Shown: one piece after another, positions 43,878 through 53,148 of the stretch
Numbering within the stretch: position 1 is the stretch's first letter
Layout: each line of letters opens with the position of its first letter
Assembly (NCBI GenBank): GCA_964573725.1
Contig: CAZNLJ010000012.1
Location: 57,797 to 121,796 of the forward strand
Direction: 5' to 3'
DNA: 64,000 bases
Source of the DNA: UBA6168 sp964573725
Lineage (GTDB): Bacteria > Bacteroidota > Bacteroidia > Chitinophagales > Saprospiraceae
Position numbers and translations under genes: made by a program
Notes under the pieces: model-generated
Seen by the model: only the letters and a program-made list of their open reading frames with translations
The model's database searches: none
What the model was told of the DNA's origin: nothing

Positions 43878-45299
43878 ATGGTATTCAACAGCCTTACATT
43901 CCTGGTCTTCGCCGTTGTATTCCTGGCCGTTTATTTCCTGCTCTCCGGGCGTAAGCGCTTGTGGTGGGCATTGGCGGGGAGTTATTTCTTTTACGGGTGG
44001 TGGGATGTTCGGTTCCTGGGACTGATCATCCTGTCGACGGCCCTCGATTTCCACTTGGGACAGCGCATCCATGCGGAGCGGCGACCCGACCGGCGCAACC
44101 GATGGTTGTGGGTGAGCGTAGCGGTCAACCTGGGTATACTGGGCTTTTTCAAGTATTTCGGTTTTTTTACCGACAGTTTCCGGCAGCTGGCGGCGCTGGG
44201 GGGCTGGTCGGTTCCGGTCCCCTACCTGGAGGTAATCCTGCCGGTCGGCATATCCTTTTACACCTTTCAGACCCTGTCCTATACCATCGATGTCTATCGG
44301 GGCAAGCTCGAACCGACCAGGGACATATGGACCTTCGCGACTTTCGTAGCTTTCTGGCCCCAACTGGTGGCCGGGCCGATTGTCCGGGCCGCCGACCTTC
44401 TTCCCCAATTGCAGCGGTACCTGCCTGCGGATGCGGGACGCATCCAGTCGGGGCTGACCCGCATCGGATGGGGTTTCTTCAAGAAAGTGGCGGTGGCGGA
44501 TTCGCTCGCGCCCTTTGTGGACCAGGTGTGGTCGGCGCCGGAGCATTTCAGCACCCTGAACCTGTGGGTGGCCGTACTGTTCTATTCTTTCCAGTTGTAT
44601 TGTGATTTCAGCGGTTACTCCGACATCGCCATCGGCTTCGCGAGGTTGATGGGATATGATTTTCCGGAAAACTTCCGGACGCCCTATTTTTCGCGGGATT
44701 TCAGCGAATTCTGGACCCGATGGCACATATCCCTTTCCTCGTGGTTGCGCGACTACCTGTACATTCCCTTGGGCGGCAACCGGGAAGGACCTTGGAGGAC
44801 CTTCCGGAACCTGATGTGGACCATGTTGCTGGGTGGATTGTGGCATGGTGCGAACTGGACTTTCGTCGTCTGGGGCGGCATCCACGGGGGGCTGCTGGTC
44901 CTGCAACGGCTGCTGGCGGCACCGGTCCGGCATTGTCGGCGGCACCTGCCCGACCCCGTGTGGACGGCCTTGTCGGTGCCGACCGTATTCCTGCTCACCA
45001 CCTTGGCCTGGGTGTTTTTCCGCAGTCCGGACCTGTCCCTGGCCATCGGGCTGTTGCGGGACTTGTTCCGGACGGAAGGGTGGGCGCCGGCCGGCCTGAT
45101 GAACAAGTTCATTGTGGCCAAGGGGTTTGGATTGGTGGGTATGCTGCTGACGGTTGAAATCGTGGCAGACAGCTACCCCCTGGGCAGGTGGCTGTCGCAA
45201 CGGCCGGCCTGGCGTGCCTTTGTCCTGGCGGCAGTATGGTTCGCCATACTCCTATTCGGTAACTTTGCCGCCAATGCATTCATCTATTTCCAGTTCTGA
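43878..45299 (+). CDS. MBOAT-family O-acyltransferase (AlgI-like)
   Basis: 473-residue polytopic enzyme. Family hallmarks: VGISFYTFQTLSYTIDVYRG, FVAFWPQLVAGPIVRAADLL, FCDFSGYSDIAIGFARLMG-like segment (YCDFSGYSDIAIG), FWTRWHISLSSWLRDYLYIPLGG and the catalytic His in LGGLWHGANWTFVVWGGIHG. It passes acetyl groups across the membrane for glycan O-acetylation. The SGNH-like protein encoded 3 bases downstream is the expected periplasmic partner. Confidence 0.96.
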   Translation: MVFNSLTFLVFAVVFLAVYFLLSGRKRLWWALAGSYFFYGWWDVRFLGLIILSTALDFHLGQRIHAERRPDRRNRWLWVSVAVNLGILGFFKYFGFFTDSFRQLAALGGWSVPVPYLEVILPVGISFYTFQTLSYTIDVYRGKLEPTRDIWTFATFVAFWPQLVAGPIVRAADLLPQLQRYLPADAGRIQSGLTRIGWGFFKKVAVADSLAPFVDQVWSAPEHFSTLNLWVAVLFYSFQLYCDFSGYSDIAIGFARLMGYDFPENFRTPYFSRDFSEFWTRWHISLSSWLRDYLYIPLGGNREGPWRTFRNLMWTMLLGGLWHGANWTFVVWGGIHGGLLVLQRLLAAPVRHCRRHLPDPVWTALSVPTVFLLTTLAWVFFRSPDLSLAIGLLRDLFRTEGWAPAGLMNKFIVAKGFGLVGMLLTVEIVADSYPLGRWLSQRPAWRAFVLAAVWFAILLFGNFAANAFIYFQF

Positions 45300-45302
45300 G
45301 CC

Positions 45303-46241
45303 ATGACCGACCAAGTACGTTCCACCGGAAAACGGCTCCTGCGATGGGGTTTCCTGCTCCTGTCGATGATTTTCATCGGAGACCGGATGTTGGCGTACGC
45401 ACTGGGGAAGTTGGCGGCACAGAGTCGGTTCCGATATACGCGGTTGTACGGTGCCGCCGGTAGCGAAGGGGAAATCCTGGTCCTGGGCAATTCCCGCGGC
45501 TTGGGCCTGTACCAACCGGCCCTGGAATCCGAGACCGGGCTGTCTACGGTGAACCTCAGTTACAACGGGATGCCGCTCCGGTTGGCCGATGTGTTGTTGC
45601 GGGACTACCTGGACCGTCATCCGGCCCCGGACATCCTGCTGCTGGACATCACGATGCTGGACCAAAATATGGATGAGCGGTTGGCCAACCAGTTCTTGTT
45701 CCTGTCCGGCCGTTCCGAGCGGTTGCGCCGGTTGGTCCGGGCACAAAGTCCCGTCGTTTATTTCTTTTCCAGGGTATTCCACCTGTATCGATACAACAGC
45801 GAGGTATATTACCGCACCTTGTATTACACGCAGCGGACGGATGAGGACTGGCTATTGGACCGGGTCATCACCGGCGGACTGGTATCGACGGTCGGGGAGG
45901 CGCCGCCGTATGCATACACATACGACAAGCGGCAGCTGGACCTGCTGGCGGGGATGGTGGACTATGCCGAAAATAAGGGCGTCCAGGTCCGTTTGCTGGT
46001 GAATCCCTACCTTCCCGCCTACGTCCCCCGGCTGGAAAACCTGTCCGACCTGGTCCGGGATGTTTCCGCCGCATGCGGTATTCCGGTATACGACCTCAGC
46101 ACGGCCGTGACCGAAACGGGAGGCTTCGGCGATTACCAGCACCTCAACAAGCAAGGTGCCGCACAATACGCCCGAATCTTACGGGAAAGCGGGCTGTTGG
46201 ACGGCCCTGCCCATTCCTCGCCTGGTGGCCCGACCTTTTGA
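45303..46241 (+). CDS. SGNH-like membrane-anchored protein, partner of the MBOAT
   Basis: 312-residue protein with one N-terminal membrane span (about 13-34) and a periplasmic domain. LVLGNSRGLGLYQPAL has the nucleophile-type GNSR motif of SGNH/DHHW relatives, and GGFGDYQHLNKQGAAQYARIL carries the terminal Asp-x-x-His block. Together these fit an AlgJ/AlgX- or PatB-type acetyl acceptor and transferase. Directly after the MBOAT gene, so they probably form one O-acetylation unit for a surface polymer. Confidence 0.82.
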   Translation: MTDQVRSTGKRLLRWGFLLLSMIFIGDRMLAYALGKLAAQSRFRYTRLYGAAGSEGEILVLGNSRGLGLYQPALESETGLSTVNLSYNGMPLRLADVLLRDYLDRHPAPDILLLDITMLDQNMDERLANQFLFLSGRSERLRRLVRAQSPVVYFFSRVFHLYRYNSEVYYRTLYYTQRTDEDWLLDRVITGGLVSTVGEAPPYAYTYDKRQLDLLAGMVDYAENKGVQVRLLVNPYLPAYVPRLENLSDLVRDVSAACGIPVYDLSTAVTETGGFGDYQHLNKQGAAQYARILRESGLLDGPAHSSPGGPTF

Positions 46242-46564
46242 CAATCTCTTGTTCCGTAAGGAATTACCACACTTTGGGTATATTTTAACCGGCTTTGAAA
46301 GTGGGCACTGTATTTGGAATGAAGGGAGCAGACAGCTTGACGGACCCGTCTCCTTCCGACCTCAGGTAAGTTCCCATCCCGTCCTCCCGCTACATTCGGA
46401 CATATTCCCTTCGGGCAAGGTCCGGTCTACACCCGACCGGTCGGTGCCTTCCCGGACAGCTGCAAGGCGGTCGGGACCGGCTGCCGGTGCCATCCGGTGG
46501 CAGGTTTGCGAGGGGGCGGGTCAGACGAAGCAAAAACAACAACTATCAACAGCCCAGCACACGA
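46242..46564. other. Intergenic stretch, nothing recognised
   Basis: About 320 bases between the SGNH-like gene and the phosphopantetheinyl transferase. No exact TAnnTTTG, hairpin or coding frame of note. Confidence 0.5.
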
Positions 46565-47314
46565 ATGAGATATTTTGCGGAGGAAGCCATTCAGTTGGTG
46601 GATATGGACAAAGAACCGGGCGCATCAGGGATCCGTTTGCTCATCATGGATGTATCCAGGTTGCCGAGCGAGTACATTTTCGAATTGGGGAGGTTGCTGA
46701 CGCCGGCGGAGCTGGCCAAGGCATCCCGGTTCAAGGACCAGGCCCGTCGGAACGTGTATCTCGCTTCCTGGGGTATGTTGCGGAAAATTGCCGCCGACAT
46801 CCTCGGCGAGCCGGCGGCCGGATTGGCAATAGCGGAAGACACCTACGGCAAGCCTTTTTTCCGACAATACAAAGGAATCCTACCTTTCAACCTGGCCAGC
46901 TCCGGCTCCGTCGCCGCAATCGCCATAGACTTGGGCGGGCGGGAAATCGGCGTCGACGTGGAACTGATCAATACCACCTTTTCCTATTGGAATTTTGCCG
47001 GTTATTATTTCTCCATCCGGGAATGCGACCGGATTTTCAACCACCGGGATTATTTCCGATACATCACCCAGAAGGAAGCACTGCTGAAGGCGACCGGTGT
47101 CCGGGTGGTGGGGGATGCGACCAAGATCGACTTGTCCACGCCGACAAGCCGGGTTCCGGTGACCGATGAGCGGCTCCTGCCGTACAAGCACCGCGCTTTC
47201 ACCCTGTACACCCTGGAGGATGAACTGGCAGCCCTGACCCTGGCCGTTCCGACGACCGATGCCGGTGCCCGGATCCCGGGTGACCTCCGGTTGACGGAAG
47301 TATACTTCCAGTAA
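46565..47314 (+). CDS. 4'-phosphopantetheinyl transferase, Sfp type
   Basis: 249-residue enzyme that loads phosphopantetheine onto carrier proteins. Motifs: EDTYGKPFF, FNLASSGSVAAIAI, EIGVDVELI (metal-binding Asp and Glu) and YITQKEALLKATG (WxxKEA-like). Length fits the Sfp/Gsp group rather than the short AcpS. No carrier protein, polyketide or NRPS genes are in the window; it may serve the fatty acid carrier. Convergent with the YceI gene at 47355. Confidence 0.92.
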   Translation: MRYFAEEAIQLVDMDKEPGASGIRLLIMDVSRLPSEYIFELGRLLTPAELAKASRFKDQARRNVYLASWGMLRKIAADILGEPAAGLAIAEDTYGKPFFRQYKGILPFNLASSGSVAAIAIDLGGREIGVDVELINTTFSYWNFAGYYFSIRECDRIFNHRDYFRYITQKEALLKATGVRVVGDATKIDLSTPTSRVPVTDERLLPYKHRAFTLYTLEDELAALTLAVPTTDAGARIPGDLRLTEVYFQ

Positions 47315-47354
47315 GGCGGCAGCCTATACCCGCTACCGATCAAGCGGGACGGAG

Positions 47355-48023
47355 TCACAGGGATTCGTCGAGGGAAACTTCGAGGTCCATGCGGATGATG
47401 ATATCGTTTTCCACCCGGACCATCCCCATCATGGCGGTGGGCGGTGCAATGCCGAAATCCGTCATGTCGATTCGCTTGGAGCTGACGAAGCGGAACCGGG
47501 TGGGGGAGTGGCGGACGGCGTTCACATCCAGCCAGTATTCCTTGTCTTTACCATTGATGGAGATGCATGTCAGTACCTTGAGGCGCATCCAGTCGTTGCC
47601 GGCGGAAAGGCGGTGGCATTTGTCCGTCTTCACCTGTCGCAGGTAAATGTGGATGAAAGGGTGACGATCGGCATGCAGCGCTTTCTGGAGGTCCCTGTTC
47701 ATCAGTTTGTTGCCACAGTCCAGGCTGGCTACGGGGAGAGCCAGTCCGGTATTGCGGAAGCCGAGACCTTCCGGGGGGAAGGTGCTCAGGACAGCTTGGT
47801 AGTCCTGTCGGAAGAATTTTTCCGTGCAGTGGCAACGGAAAGCATTGACATTGGTCTTGCCTTCCAGCACCAGGGAACTGTTGTCCGTGATGCGGTAGTG
47901 CAGGTAGGTGCTTTCTTCGTTCGGCAGGATGGGCATGGCGGGTTGGTTGTAAGCCACCGGCAGGAAAGCCAGCGGGAGGAAGCACCGGGCGGAAGTGGAC
48001 AACAAGGACAGAAGCCGTTTCAT
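47355..48023 (-). CDS. YceI-like lipocalin-fold protein, divergent and Cys-rich
   Basis: 222-residue exported protein; leader MKRLLSLLSTSARCFLPLAFLPVAY. The YceI pattern is present: YRITDNSSLVLEGKTNVNAF, MNRDLQKALHADRHPFIHIYL and KRIDMTDFGIAPPTAMMGMV. YceI proteins bind isoprenoid-type lipids in a beta-barrel pocket. It differs from the copy at 49779 by several Cys (CHC near 65, CGNK, KCHR, TCIS), which could form disulfides or bind metal. Lies downstream of the porin gene, past two hairpins, on the same strand. Confidence 0.85.
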   Translation of the reverse strand: MKRLLSLLSTSARCFLPLAFLPVAYNQPAMPILPNEESTYLHYRITDNSSLVLEGKTNVNAFRCHCTEKFFRQDYQAVLSTFPPEGLGFRNTGLALPVASLDCGNKLMNRDLQKALHADRHPFIHIYLRQVKTDKCHRLSAGNDWMRLKVLTCISINGKDKEYWLDVNAVRHSPTRFRFVSSKRIDMTDFGIAPPTAMMGMVRVENDIIIRMDLEVSLDESL

Positions 48024-48121
48024 AACCGGATAGATTAAGGTATGTAGCGACGGGGCATCAGGGACGGAATCCTCCTTCCCCGCCGCGCTGAGCGGCCCCG
48101 TCGCAACAAGCACCACAAAAA

Positions 48122-48157
48122 AAGGCTTCCGTCAGCCGATGGCGGACAGGAAGCCTT
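48122..48157 (-). terminator. Second minus-strand terminator downstream of the porin gene
   Basis: AAGGCTTCC (48122-48130) and GGAAGCCTT (48149-48157) with a further inner pairing; an A run before it on the plus strand gives a T run on the minus strand. Confidence 0.75.
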
Positions 48158-48314
48158 CCAGTGGAAACTTTATCACGCAGGGCTGAGGCTGGTTTGATGG
48201 AGGGTGTGGGGTGGGGTGATCGGCGCCGAATCGATCGGTCATAAGCCGCGAGGCGGCCGACCGGTGGCAGCCGGGGTTTGTAGATTGTCGACATTCCGGA
48301 AACCGGGTCCGGTG

Positions 48315-48344
48315 AAAAGGGCAGGGGGCGGGGCCCCTGCCCTT
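48315..48344 (-). terminator. Terminator close to the porin stop codon
   Basis: AAGGGCAGGGG (48317-48327) and CCCCTGCCCTT (48334-48344), 6-base loop, followed by TTTT on the minus strand. Thirty-three bases past the porin stop. Confidence 0.75.
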
Positions 48345-48376
48345 CGAAGGGGTTTCGATATTCGGGCGTGTGCGGG

Positions 48377-49711
48377 TCAGAATCCGAGTGCCGCCTCCAA
48401 CATGAAGCCGTTGAACCGGCCGTTGTGGAACAGGTTCGTTTCCGGGAATCCGTCGTAATCCTGGTTGACATATTCCGCTTTGACCAGGACATACCGGTTG
48501 AGATACCAGCCGGCGGCGGCTGCATAACGTTGGATGGTGACATCCGCTGCATTCGGCACTTCGGCCGTCATGGTATTGTATCGGCCGCCGATGTAGAAGT
48601 TGTCCTTCCTGCCGAATCGATAGATCAGGTCGCCGGCCAGCTGGGTGGCGTTGCGCATATCGGATTCGTTGGAGGCGCGGCCGTTGGCATTTTCATAGGT
48701 GCCGAAGAATTCCAGTCCCTTGTATTGCACGAACACGTTGCCCATGAAGGAAGCCACCTTGTCCACGAAACCGGGGTTATAGCGGCCGGAGGTGAACTTC
48801 GTATCTGTCTTCGCCTCCGCATTTTCCATGACCAGGTAGTAGCGTGAGCCGGTACGGTCGCCGCCGTAGAGGGTGTTGCGGGCGGAGCTGGCCGTATAGT
48901 AGGCGGAGCCGGTCACCCGGATCCGAAGGTCGGCCCGGGGGGATTTGTCGAACCCGAGTTTGCCGATGAAGGCAGGCAATTTCTTGTTGTTGTCATCCAG
49001 GGCGTCGCTGGAGAGGGTAGGTTGTGCGACGACATCCCCTTTGATTTCACCGCTGGTGACGGAACCGACGGCGATGATGCCGTTCTTCTGATAGATGGCT
49101 TCGGCGCCGATTTCGGTGGTAAAGGCATCCATGATATAGTTTTCCACGAAGGGGTTGTGCAAGGTGGCACCGTTGTCGCTGCGGCGGAAGTGGGCGTCCC
49201 CGTAGTTGATTTCCATATGTCCCGCCTTGATGGTCAGGTTGTTCATGATATCATCCAGGAAAGCGCTGTGGAGGAAAGGCAGTTTGTCGAACTGGAGGTA
49301 GCCGCCTTTGACCCAACCTTCCGGGTGGTGGCGGGAGGAGAGGTAGCTGACGAGGTTGACGCGGACCCCGTCCATCAGCTGGGCATCGATGTTCATATTG
49401 GCGGTGGCCAGGTTGAACCCGTTGGAGAGGTTGACCAGTACGGAATTGGGGTCGGGTTGCCCGTTGCCGTCGGCATCCCGGCCCGGGGCGCCGGTTTCAT
49501 GTTGCAGCGCCTGGAACTGTTGTGTGAAGTTGCCGCCGAGGCGTACCTTGAAACCTTTATCGACACTGGTGTCCGTTTTCGGTGTTTCGAACATGTTCAG
49601 ACCGCGCTGGTCATAGGGTCGGAAATATCCCGGATCGTTTTGTGCGTGTAGGGAGCTGGCGGAAAGGAGCAGCAGGGATGCTGCACACAGGGAGATGATA
49701 GCGTTTTTCAT
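48377..49711 (-). CDS. Outer-membrane beta-barrel porin-like protein
   Basis: 444-residue barrel protein with signal peptide ending SSLHAQ (1-24). Alternating strands throughout, for example VRLGGNFTQQFQALQH, DLRIRVTGSAYYTAS, FYIGGRYNTM, and a final strand ending in Phe (FNGFMLEAALGF), the barrel-assembly signal. No substrate motif is evident. Lies 67 bases downstream of a YceI gene on the same strand, so they are likely co-transcribed; the link may be respiratory or lipid-related but is not known. Confidence 0.88.
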   Translation of the reverse strand: MKNAIISLCAASLLLLSASSLHAQNDPGYFRPYDQRGLNMFETPKTDTSVDKGFKVRLGGNFTQQFQALQHETGAPGRDADGNGQPDPNSVLVNLSNGFNLATANMNIDAQLMDGVRVNLVSYLSSRHHPEGWVKGGYLQFDKLPFLHSAFLDDIMNNLTIKAGHMEINYGDAHFRRSDNGATLHNPFVENYIMDAFTTEIGAEAIYQKNGIIAVGSVTSGEIKGDVVAQPTLSSDALDDNNKKLPAFIGKLGFDKSPRADLRIRVTGSAYYTASSARNTLYGGDRTGSRYYLVMENAEAKTDTKFTSGRYNPGFVDKVASFMGNVFVQYKGLEFFGTYENANGRASNESDMRNATQLAGDLIYRFGRKDNFYIGGRYNTMTAEVPNAADVTIQRYAAAAGWYLNRYVLVKAEYVNQDYDGFPETNLFHNGRFNGFMLEAALGF

Positions 49712-49778
49712 TATTCGATTGTTTGATGGTGAAAGTTTGGATTCGGTTGGTAAGGGAATAGGCGTGGCATTTCCGGGG

Positions 49779-50366
49779 TCATTGGGGAGGAAGGTGTTTC
49801 CGGAAGGTGGATTCGAAGTGGATGGTGACTTCGTCGCCGGTCTTGAGGGAGCCCAGGAACATGACGGGCGGTTCGAGGCGGAAATCCGTCATCCGGAGCC
49901 GATGGCTGCCCTGGAAGGCGAACCCGTCGGCTTGTGCGGTACCTGTGACCAACAGCCGGACGGCTTTGGTGACGCCGGCGATGGTCAGGTTGCCGTCGGC
50001 GAGGAGGTCGTAATGCCGGTCCTTTTCCGTCAGCCGGGCGATTTTCGTCAGTTGGAACCGGATGGTCGGATATTTGTCCGCATGCATGGTCTTGCGGATG
50101 TTGTTATCCATGACGGACCCCTTTTCGCTTCGGATGGAACGGACGTCCATCGACAAGGTCATCGAGCGGATATCGCGGAGGGAATTTTCGGAAACCAGCA
50201 GTTGGGCCTCGCCGGTGGTTTCCGTCACCGCGGCGGTCCAGTCGTGGAGGGTCGAGGTACCGTCCATGCGGATGTCGGCCTTTGCCAGCACATATCCTTC
50301 CTGGGCCAGGATATCGGTCCGGCAAAAGAGGGGTAGCATCAGGAGTAGCAGGATTGCGTTCTTCAT
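49779..50366 (-). CDS. YceI family protein
   Basis: 195-residue periplasmic lipocalin-fold protein, signal peptide ending in DILAQ (1-22). Canonical segments: MDGTSTLHDWTAAVTE, RKTMHADKYPTIRFQL, GNLTIAGVTKAVRL and FRLEPPVMFLGSLKTGDEV. Likely binds a polyprenoid or quinone-like ligand. First gene of a YceI-porin unit, with a -7 element at 50388 and a 14-base palindrome upstream at 50442. Divergent from the receptor gene at 50581. Confidence 0.93.
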   Translation of the reverse strand: MKNAILLLLMLPLFCRTDILAQEGYVLAKADIRMDGTSTLHDWTAAVTETTGEAQLLVSENSLRDIRSMTLSMDVRSIRSEKGSVMDNNIRKTMHADKYPTIRFQLTKIARLTEKDRHYDLLADGNLTIAGVTKAVRLLVTGTAQADGFAFQGSHRLRMTDFRLEPPVMFLGSLKTGDEVTIHFESTFRKHLPPQ

Positions 50367-50387
50367 GGTTGTCCGATTTATTTTTGA

Positions 50388-50395
50388 CAAATGTA
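50388..50395 (-). promoter_or_regulatory. -7 element for the YceI-porin unit
   Basis: TACATTTG on the minus strand, a perfect TAnnTTTG, 21 bases upstream of the YceI ATG. No -33 TTTG at usual spacing. Confidence 0.5.
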
Positions 50396-50441
50396 CCGGG
50401 TAGGCCGGTTACCGCCCGGTGATAAAGCCCGTGTGTCCGCC

Positions 50442-50455
50442 GTGACAATTGTCAC
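50442..50455. promoter_or_regulatory. Perfect palindrome GTGACAATTGTCAC
   Basis: 14-base perfect dyad between divergent YceI and receptor genes. Its centre lies about 67 bases upstream of the predicted start of the YceI transcript, a distance used by activators of the Crp/Fnr class, and half-sites GTGAC/GTCAC resemble theirs. Confidence 0.55.
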
Positions 50456-50548
50456 CCACGGATCGGGGGTGGGGAAAGCTTGCCGGCACCGCTGCGGATT
50501 ATTGCGCGATACCGGCGGCGGGGGCGGGTGTGCGCCGGAATAATGGGT

Positions 50549-50556
50549 TACCTTTG
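50549..50556 (+). promoter_or_regulatory. -7 element for the TonB-type receptor
   Basis: TACCTTTG, perfect TAnnTTTG, 24 bases before the ATG at 50581. Confidence 0.55.
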
Positions 50557-50580
50557 TTTTTTCAAAAGAAAGAGATACCG

Positions 50581-53127
50581 ATGAAGCGACACATCACAGG
50601 TCTTTTTTTGGCGTGGGCAGTGATTTCACAGGGGGTGTGGGCCCAGGAGGGGGTAGGTCGGTTGACCGGCCGGCTGAGCGATGCGATGACGGGGGAGCCG
50701 GTGGAGCTGGCCACCGTGTACCTGGGCGGGACCACGACGGCGACCGAAACGAGCGACCGGGGCACCTGGGAACTGGCTGTACCGGCGGGTCAGCCCCTGC
50801 TGCTGGTGTTCACGCGGATCGGGTACAAGGAGACGACGGTGGACGTATCACCCCTGCGGCCGGGGGATGTCCGGCGGCTGGACGTCCGGTTTCCGCCGGC
50901 GGATGCGTCGATAGAGGTGGTGGTGCAGGAGAGCCGCCTGGAGCAGGGCGGCATGATACGGGAGGAGCTTTCGGCCATGAAGCTGTTGCCGGTGGCGACC
51001 GGAAACCTGGAGAGCATCCTGCCGCACATCGCCTTGGGAACCAGCAGCGGCGCGGGTGGCGAACTGACGAGCCAGTACAATGTCCGGGGGGGCAATTACG
51101 ATGAGAACCTCGTTTATGTCAATGATTTCGAGATATACCGCCCACAGCTGATCCGGGCGGGGCAGCAGGAGGGGCTGACCTTCCCCAACATCGACCTCGT
51201 GCAGAACCTGGTCTTTTCCGCCGGCGGATTCGAGGCGCGGTACGGGGACAAGCAATCGAGTGTGCTGGATATCCGCTACAAGCGGCCGGAAAAATTCGGC
51301 GGCAGCGCCGCCGCCAGCCTCCTGGGCGGATCCGCCCACCTGGAGGGTAGTTTCCAGCCCGGCACCGACCCCTACAAGCGGCTCCGCTACCTGGCCGGCA
51401 TCCGTTACAAGACCACCCGTTACCTGCTCGGCACCCTGGATGTCGAAGGCGAATACAATCCGGATTTCGCAGACCTACAGGCTTATCTTACCTATGATTT
51501 CCACCGGGACTGGCAGTTGGGCTGCCTCCTGAACTACAACAGGTCCAATTTCTATTTCGTCCCTTCCACCCGGAGTACCGCCTTCGGACTGGTAAACTAT
51601 GCCCTGGAGCTGTTCAGCGAGTTCGAAGGACAGGAACGCGACGATTTCACGACCCAGCTGGCCGGGCTTTCCCTGACTTGGCTTCCGGACCGCGAGCGCC
51701 ATCCGGTCTTCACGAAACTGTTGATGTCGGCTTACCGGAGTTATGAGAACGAGCGCTTCGACATCATCGGCCGATACAGCCTCCGGCAAATCGAATCGAA
51801 TCTGGGCAGCGGGGATTTCGGGGAAGTGGTGGCCGAATTGGGGGCCGGCACCCAGCATCAATATGTCCGGAACTTCCTCGATGCCGTCGTCGTGACAACG
51901 GAACTCAAGGGGGGGATAGAACTCGAACGGCAGGCCGATACCCTGGCCGCCGTTCCCCGCTCCTCCCATTTCCTCCAATGGGGGATGAAATACCAGGTGG
52001 AGGATATCCGCGACCGGATCAACGAATGGGAACGGCTGGACAGCGCGGGGTATTCCCTGGTGTACGACACGGCCCGCCTGTTGTTGTACAGCGTCCTGAA
52101 AACGCAGAACCGGCTGAGCTCCCAACGGCTGAACGCGTATTTCCAGGACACGTACACCTGGCGGAACGACAGCGTGGGGGAACTGAAACTGTCGGCGGGG
52201 GTCCGTGCCGCCTGGTGGGCGCTCAACCGGGAATTCTTCGTCACCCCCCGGGCGCAGCTGCTGTACAAGTCCCTGCGGTCACGCCGGGACATCTCCTGGC
52301 GGCTGGCGGCCGGCTTGTATTACCAACCCCCGTTCTACCGGGAACTCCGCAATCCGCAGGGCTTCGTCAACCGGGACGTGTTGGCGCAGAAATCCGCCCA
52401 CCTCGTCGGCGGGTTCACCTATGATTTCTACCTCGGGAGCTTGAGTCCCACCCGTTTCCGACTGATCATGGAAGCCTATTACAAGCGGCTGTGGGACATT
52501 GTTTCCTATGAGATCGACAATGTCCGGATCCGTTACGAGGGGGCGAACAACGCCACCGGGTATGTGACGGGCATCGACCTGCGGCTGAACGGGGAATTCG
52601 TCCCCGGGGTGGAATCCTGGGTCAACCTGTCCCTGCTGCGGGCCCGGGAGCGCCTGGAGGGTGTGGCGCATCGCGACCGGGCCGTCGGGCAGACGGAAGG
52701 GGTGCCGGTCGAGTATGTACCCCGTCCTTCCGACCAACTGATGACCTTGTCCGTCTTTTTTCAGGATTACCTGCCGCGCAACGAGAATTTCAAGATGAAC
52801 CTCAGTCTTTTCATCGGGACAGGTTTGCCCTACGGGCTCAAGGACGACAACCGGGTGTTCCGGAACACCTATCGTTTCAAGCCGTACCACCGGGTCGACA
52901 TCGGTTTCTCCCTGAAGGTATGGGACGAGGGGTGGTTGGCGGAGAAGCCGAGGCATCCCTTGCGTTTCGGGAAGGCATCCTGGTTGAGCCTGGAGATCTT
53001 CAACCTGATGCAGGTGCAGAACGAGGCATCCCGGACCTGGATCAAGACGGTGTTCAGCCAGCAGTTCGCCATTCCCAATTACCTGACCGGCCGGCGGCTG
53101 AACTTGCGCTGGCGATTTGAATTCTGA
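50581..53127 (+). CDS. TonB-dependent receptor-like outer-membrane protein with carboxypeptidase-D-type N-domain
   Basis: 848-residue outer-membrane protein. Signal peptide to about residue 22 (GVWAQ). Residues about 25-105 form a carboxypeptidase-regulatory-like fold (VGRLTGRLSDAMTGEPVELA, TRIGYKETTVDV). The plug follows (GGELTSQYNVRGGNYDENLV, NDFEIYRPQLIRAG, GGFEARYGDKQSSVLDI), then a barrel ending in RRLNLRWRFEF. Imports an unknown substrate or assists export. No SusD partner follows, so it is not a SusCD-type glycan importer. Promoter element just upstream. Confidence 0.93.
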   Translation: MKRHITGLFLAWAVISQGVWAQEGVGRLTGRLSDAMTGEPVELATVYLGGTTTATETSDRGTWELAVPAGQPLLLVFTRIGYKETTVDVSPLRPGDVRRLDVRFPPADASIEVVVQESRLEQGGMIREELSAMKLLPVATGNLESILPHIALGTSSGAGGELTSQYNVRGGNYDENLVYVNDFEIYRPQLIRAGQQEGLTFPNIDLVQNLVFSAGGFEARYGDKQSSVLDIRYKRPEKFGGSAAASLLGGSAHLEGSFQPGTDPYKRLRYLAGIRYKTTRYLLGTLDVEGEYNPDFADLQAYLTYDFHRDWQLGCLLNYNRSNFYFVPSTRSTAFGLVNYALELFSEFEGQERDDFTTQLAGLSLTWLPDRERHPVFTKLLMSAYRSYENERFDIIGRYSLRQIESNLGSGDFGEVVAELGAGTQHQYVRNFLDAVVVTTELKGGIELERQADTLAAVPRSSHFLQWGMKYQVEDIRDRINEWERLDSAGYSLVYDTARLLLYSVLKTQNRLSSQRLNAYFQDTYTWRNDSVGELKLSAGVRAAWWALNREFFVTPRAQLLYKSLRSRRDISWRLAAGLYYQPPFYRELRNPQGFVNRDVLAQKSAHLVGGFTYDFYLGSLSPTRFRLIMEAYYKRLWDIVSYEIDNVRIRYEGANNATGYVTGIDLRLNGEFVPGVESWVNLSLLRARERLEGVAHRDRAVGQTEGVPVEYVPRPSDQLMTLSVFFQDYLPRNENFKMNLSLFIGTGLPYGLKDDNRVFRNTYRFKPYHRVDIGFSLKVWDEGWLAEKPRHPLRFGKASWLSLEIFNLMQVQNEASRTWIKTVFSQQFAIPNYLTGRRLNLRWRFEF

Positions 53128-53148
53128 TGCCCCGGCTGCCGTCCCGGC

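Noticed and set aside
50581..53127. SusC of a polysaccharide utilisation locus
   Set aside because: No SusD-like gene follows and no glycoside hydrolases are nearby.
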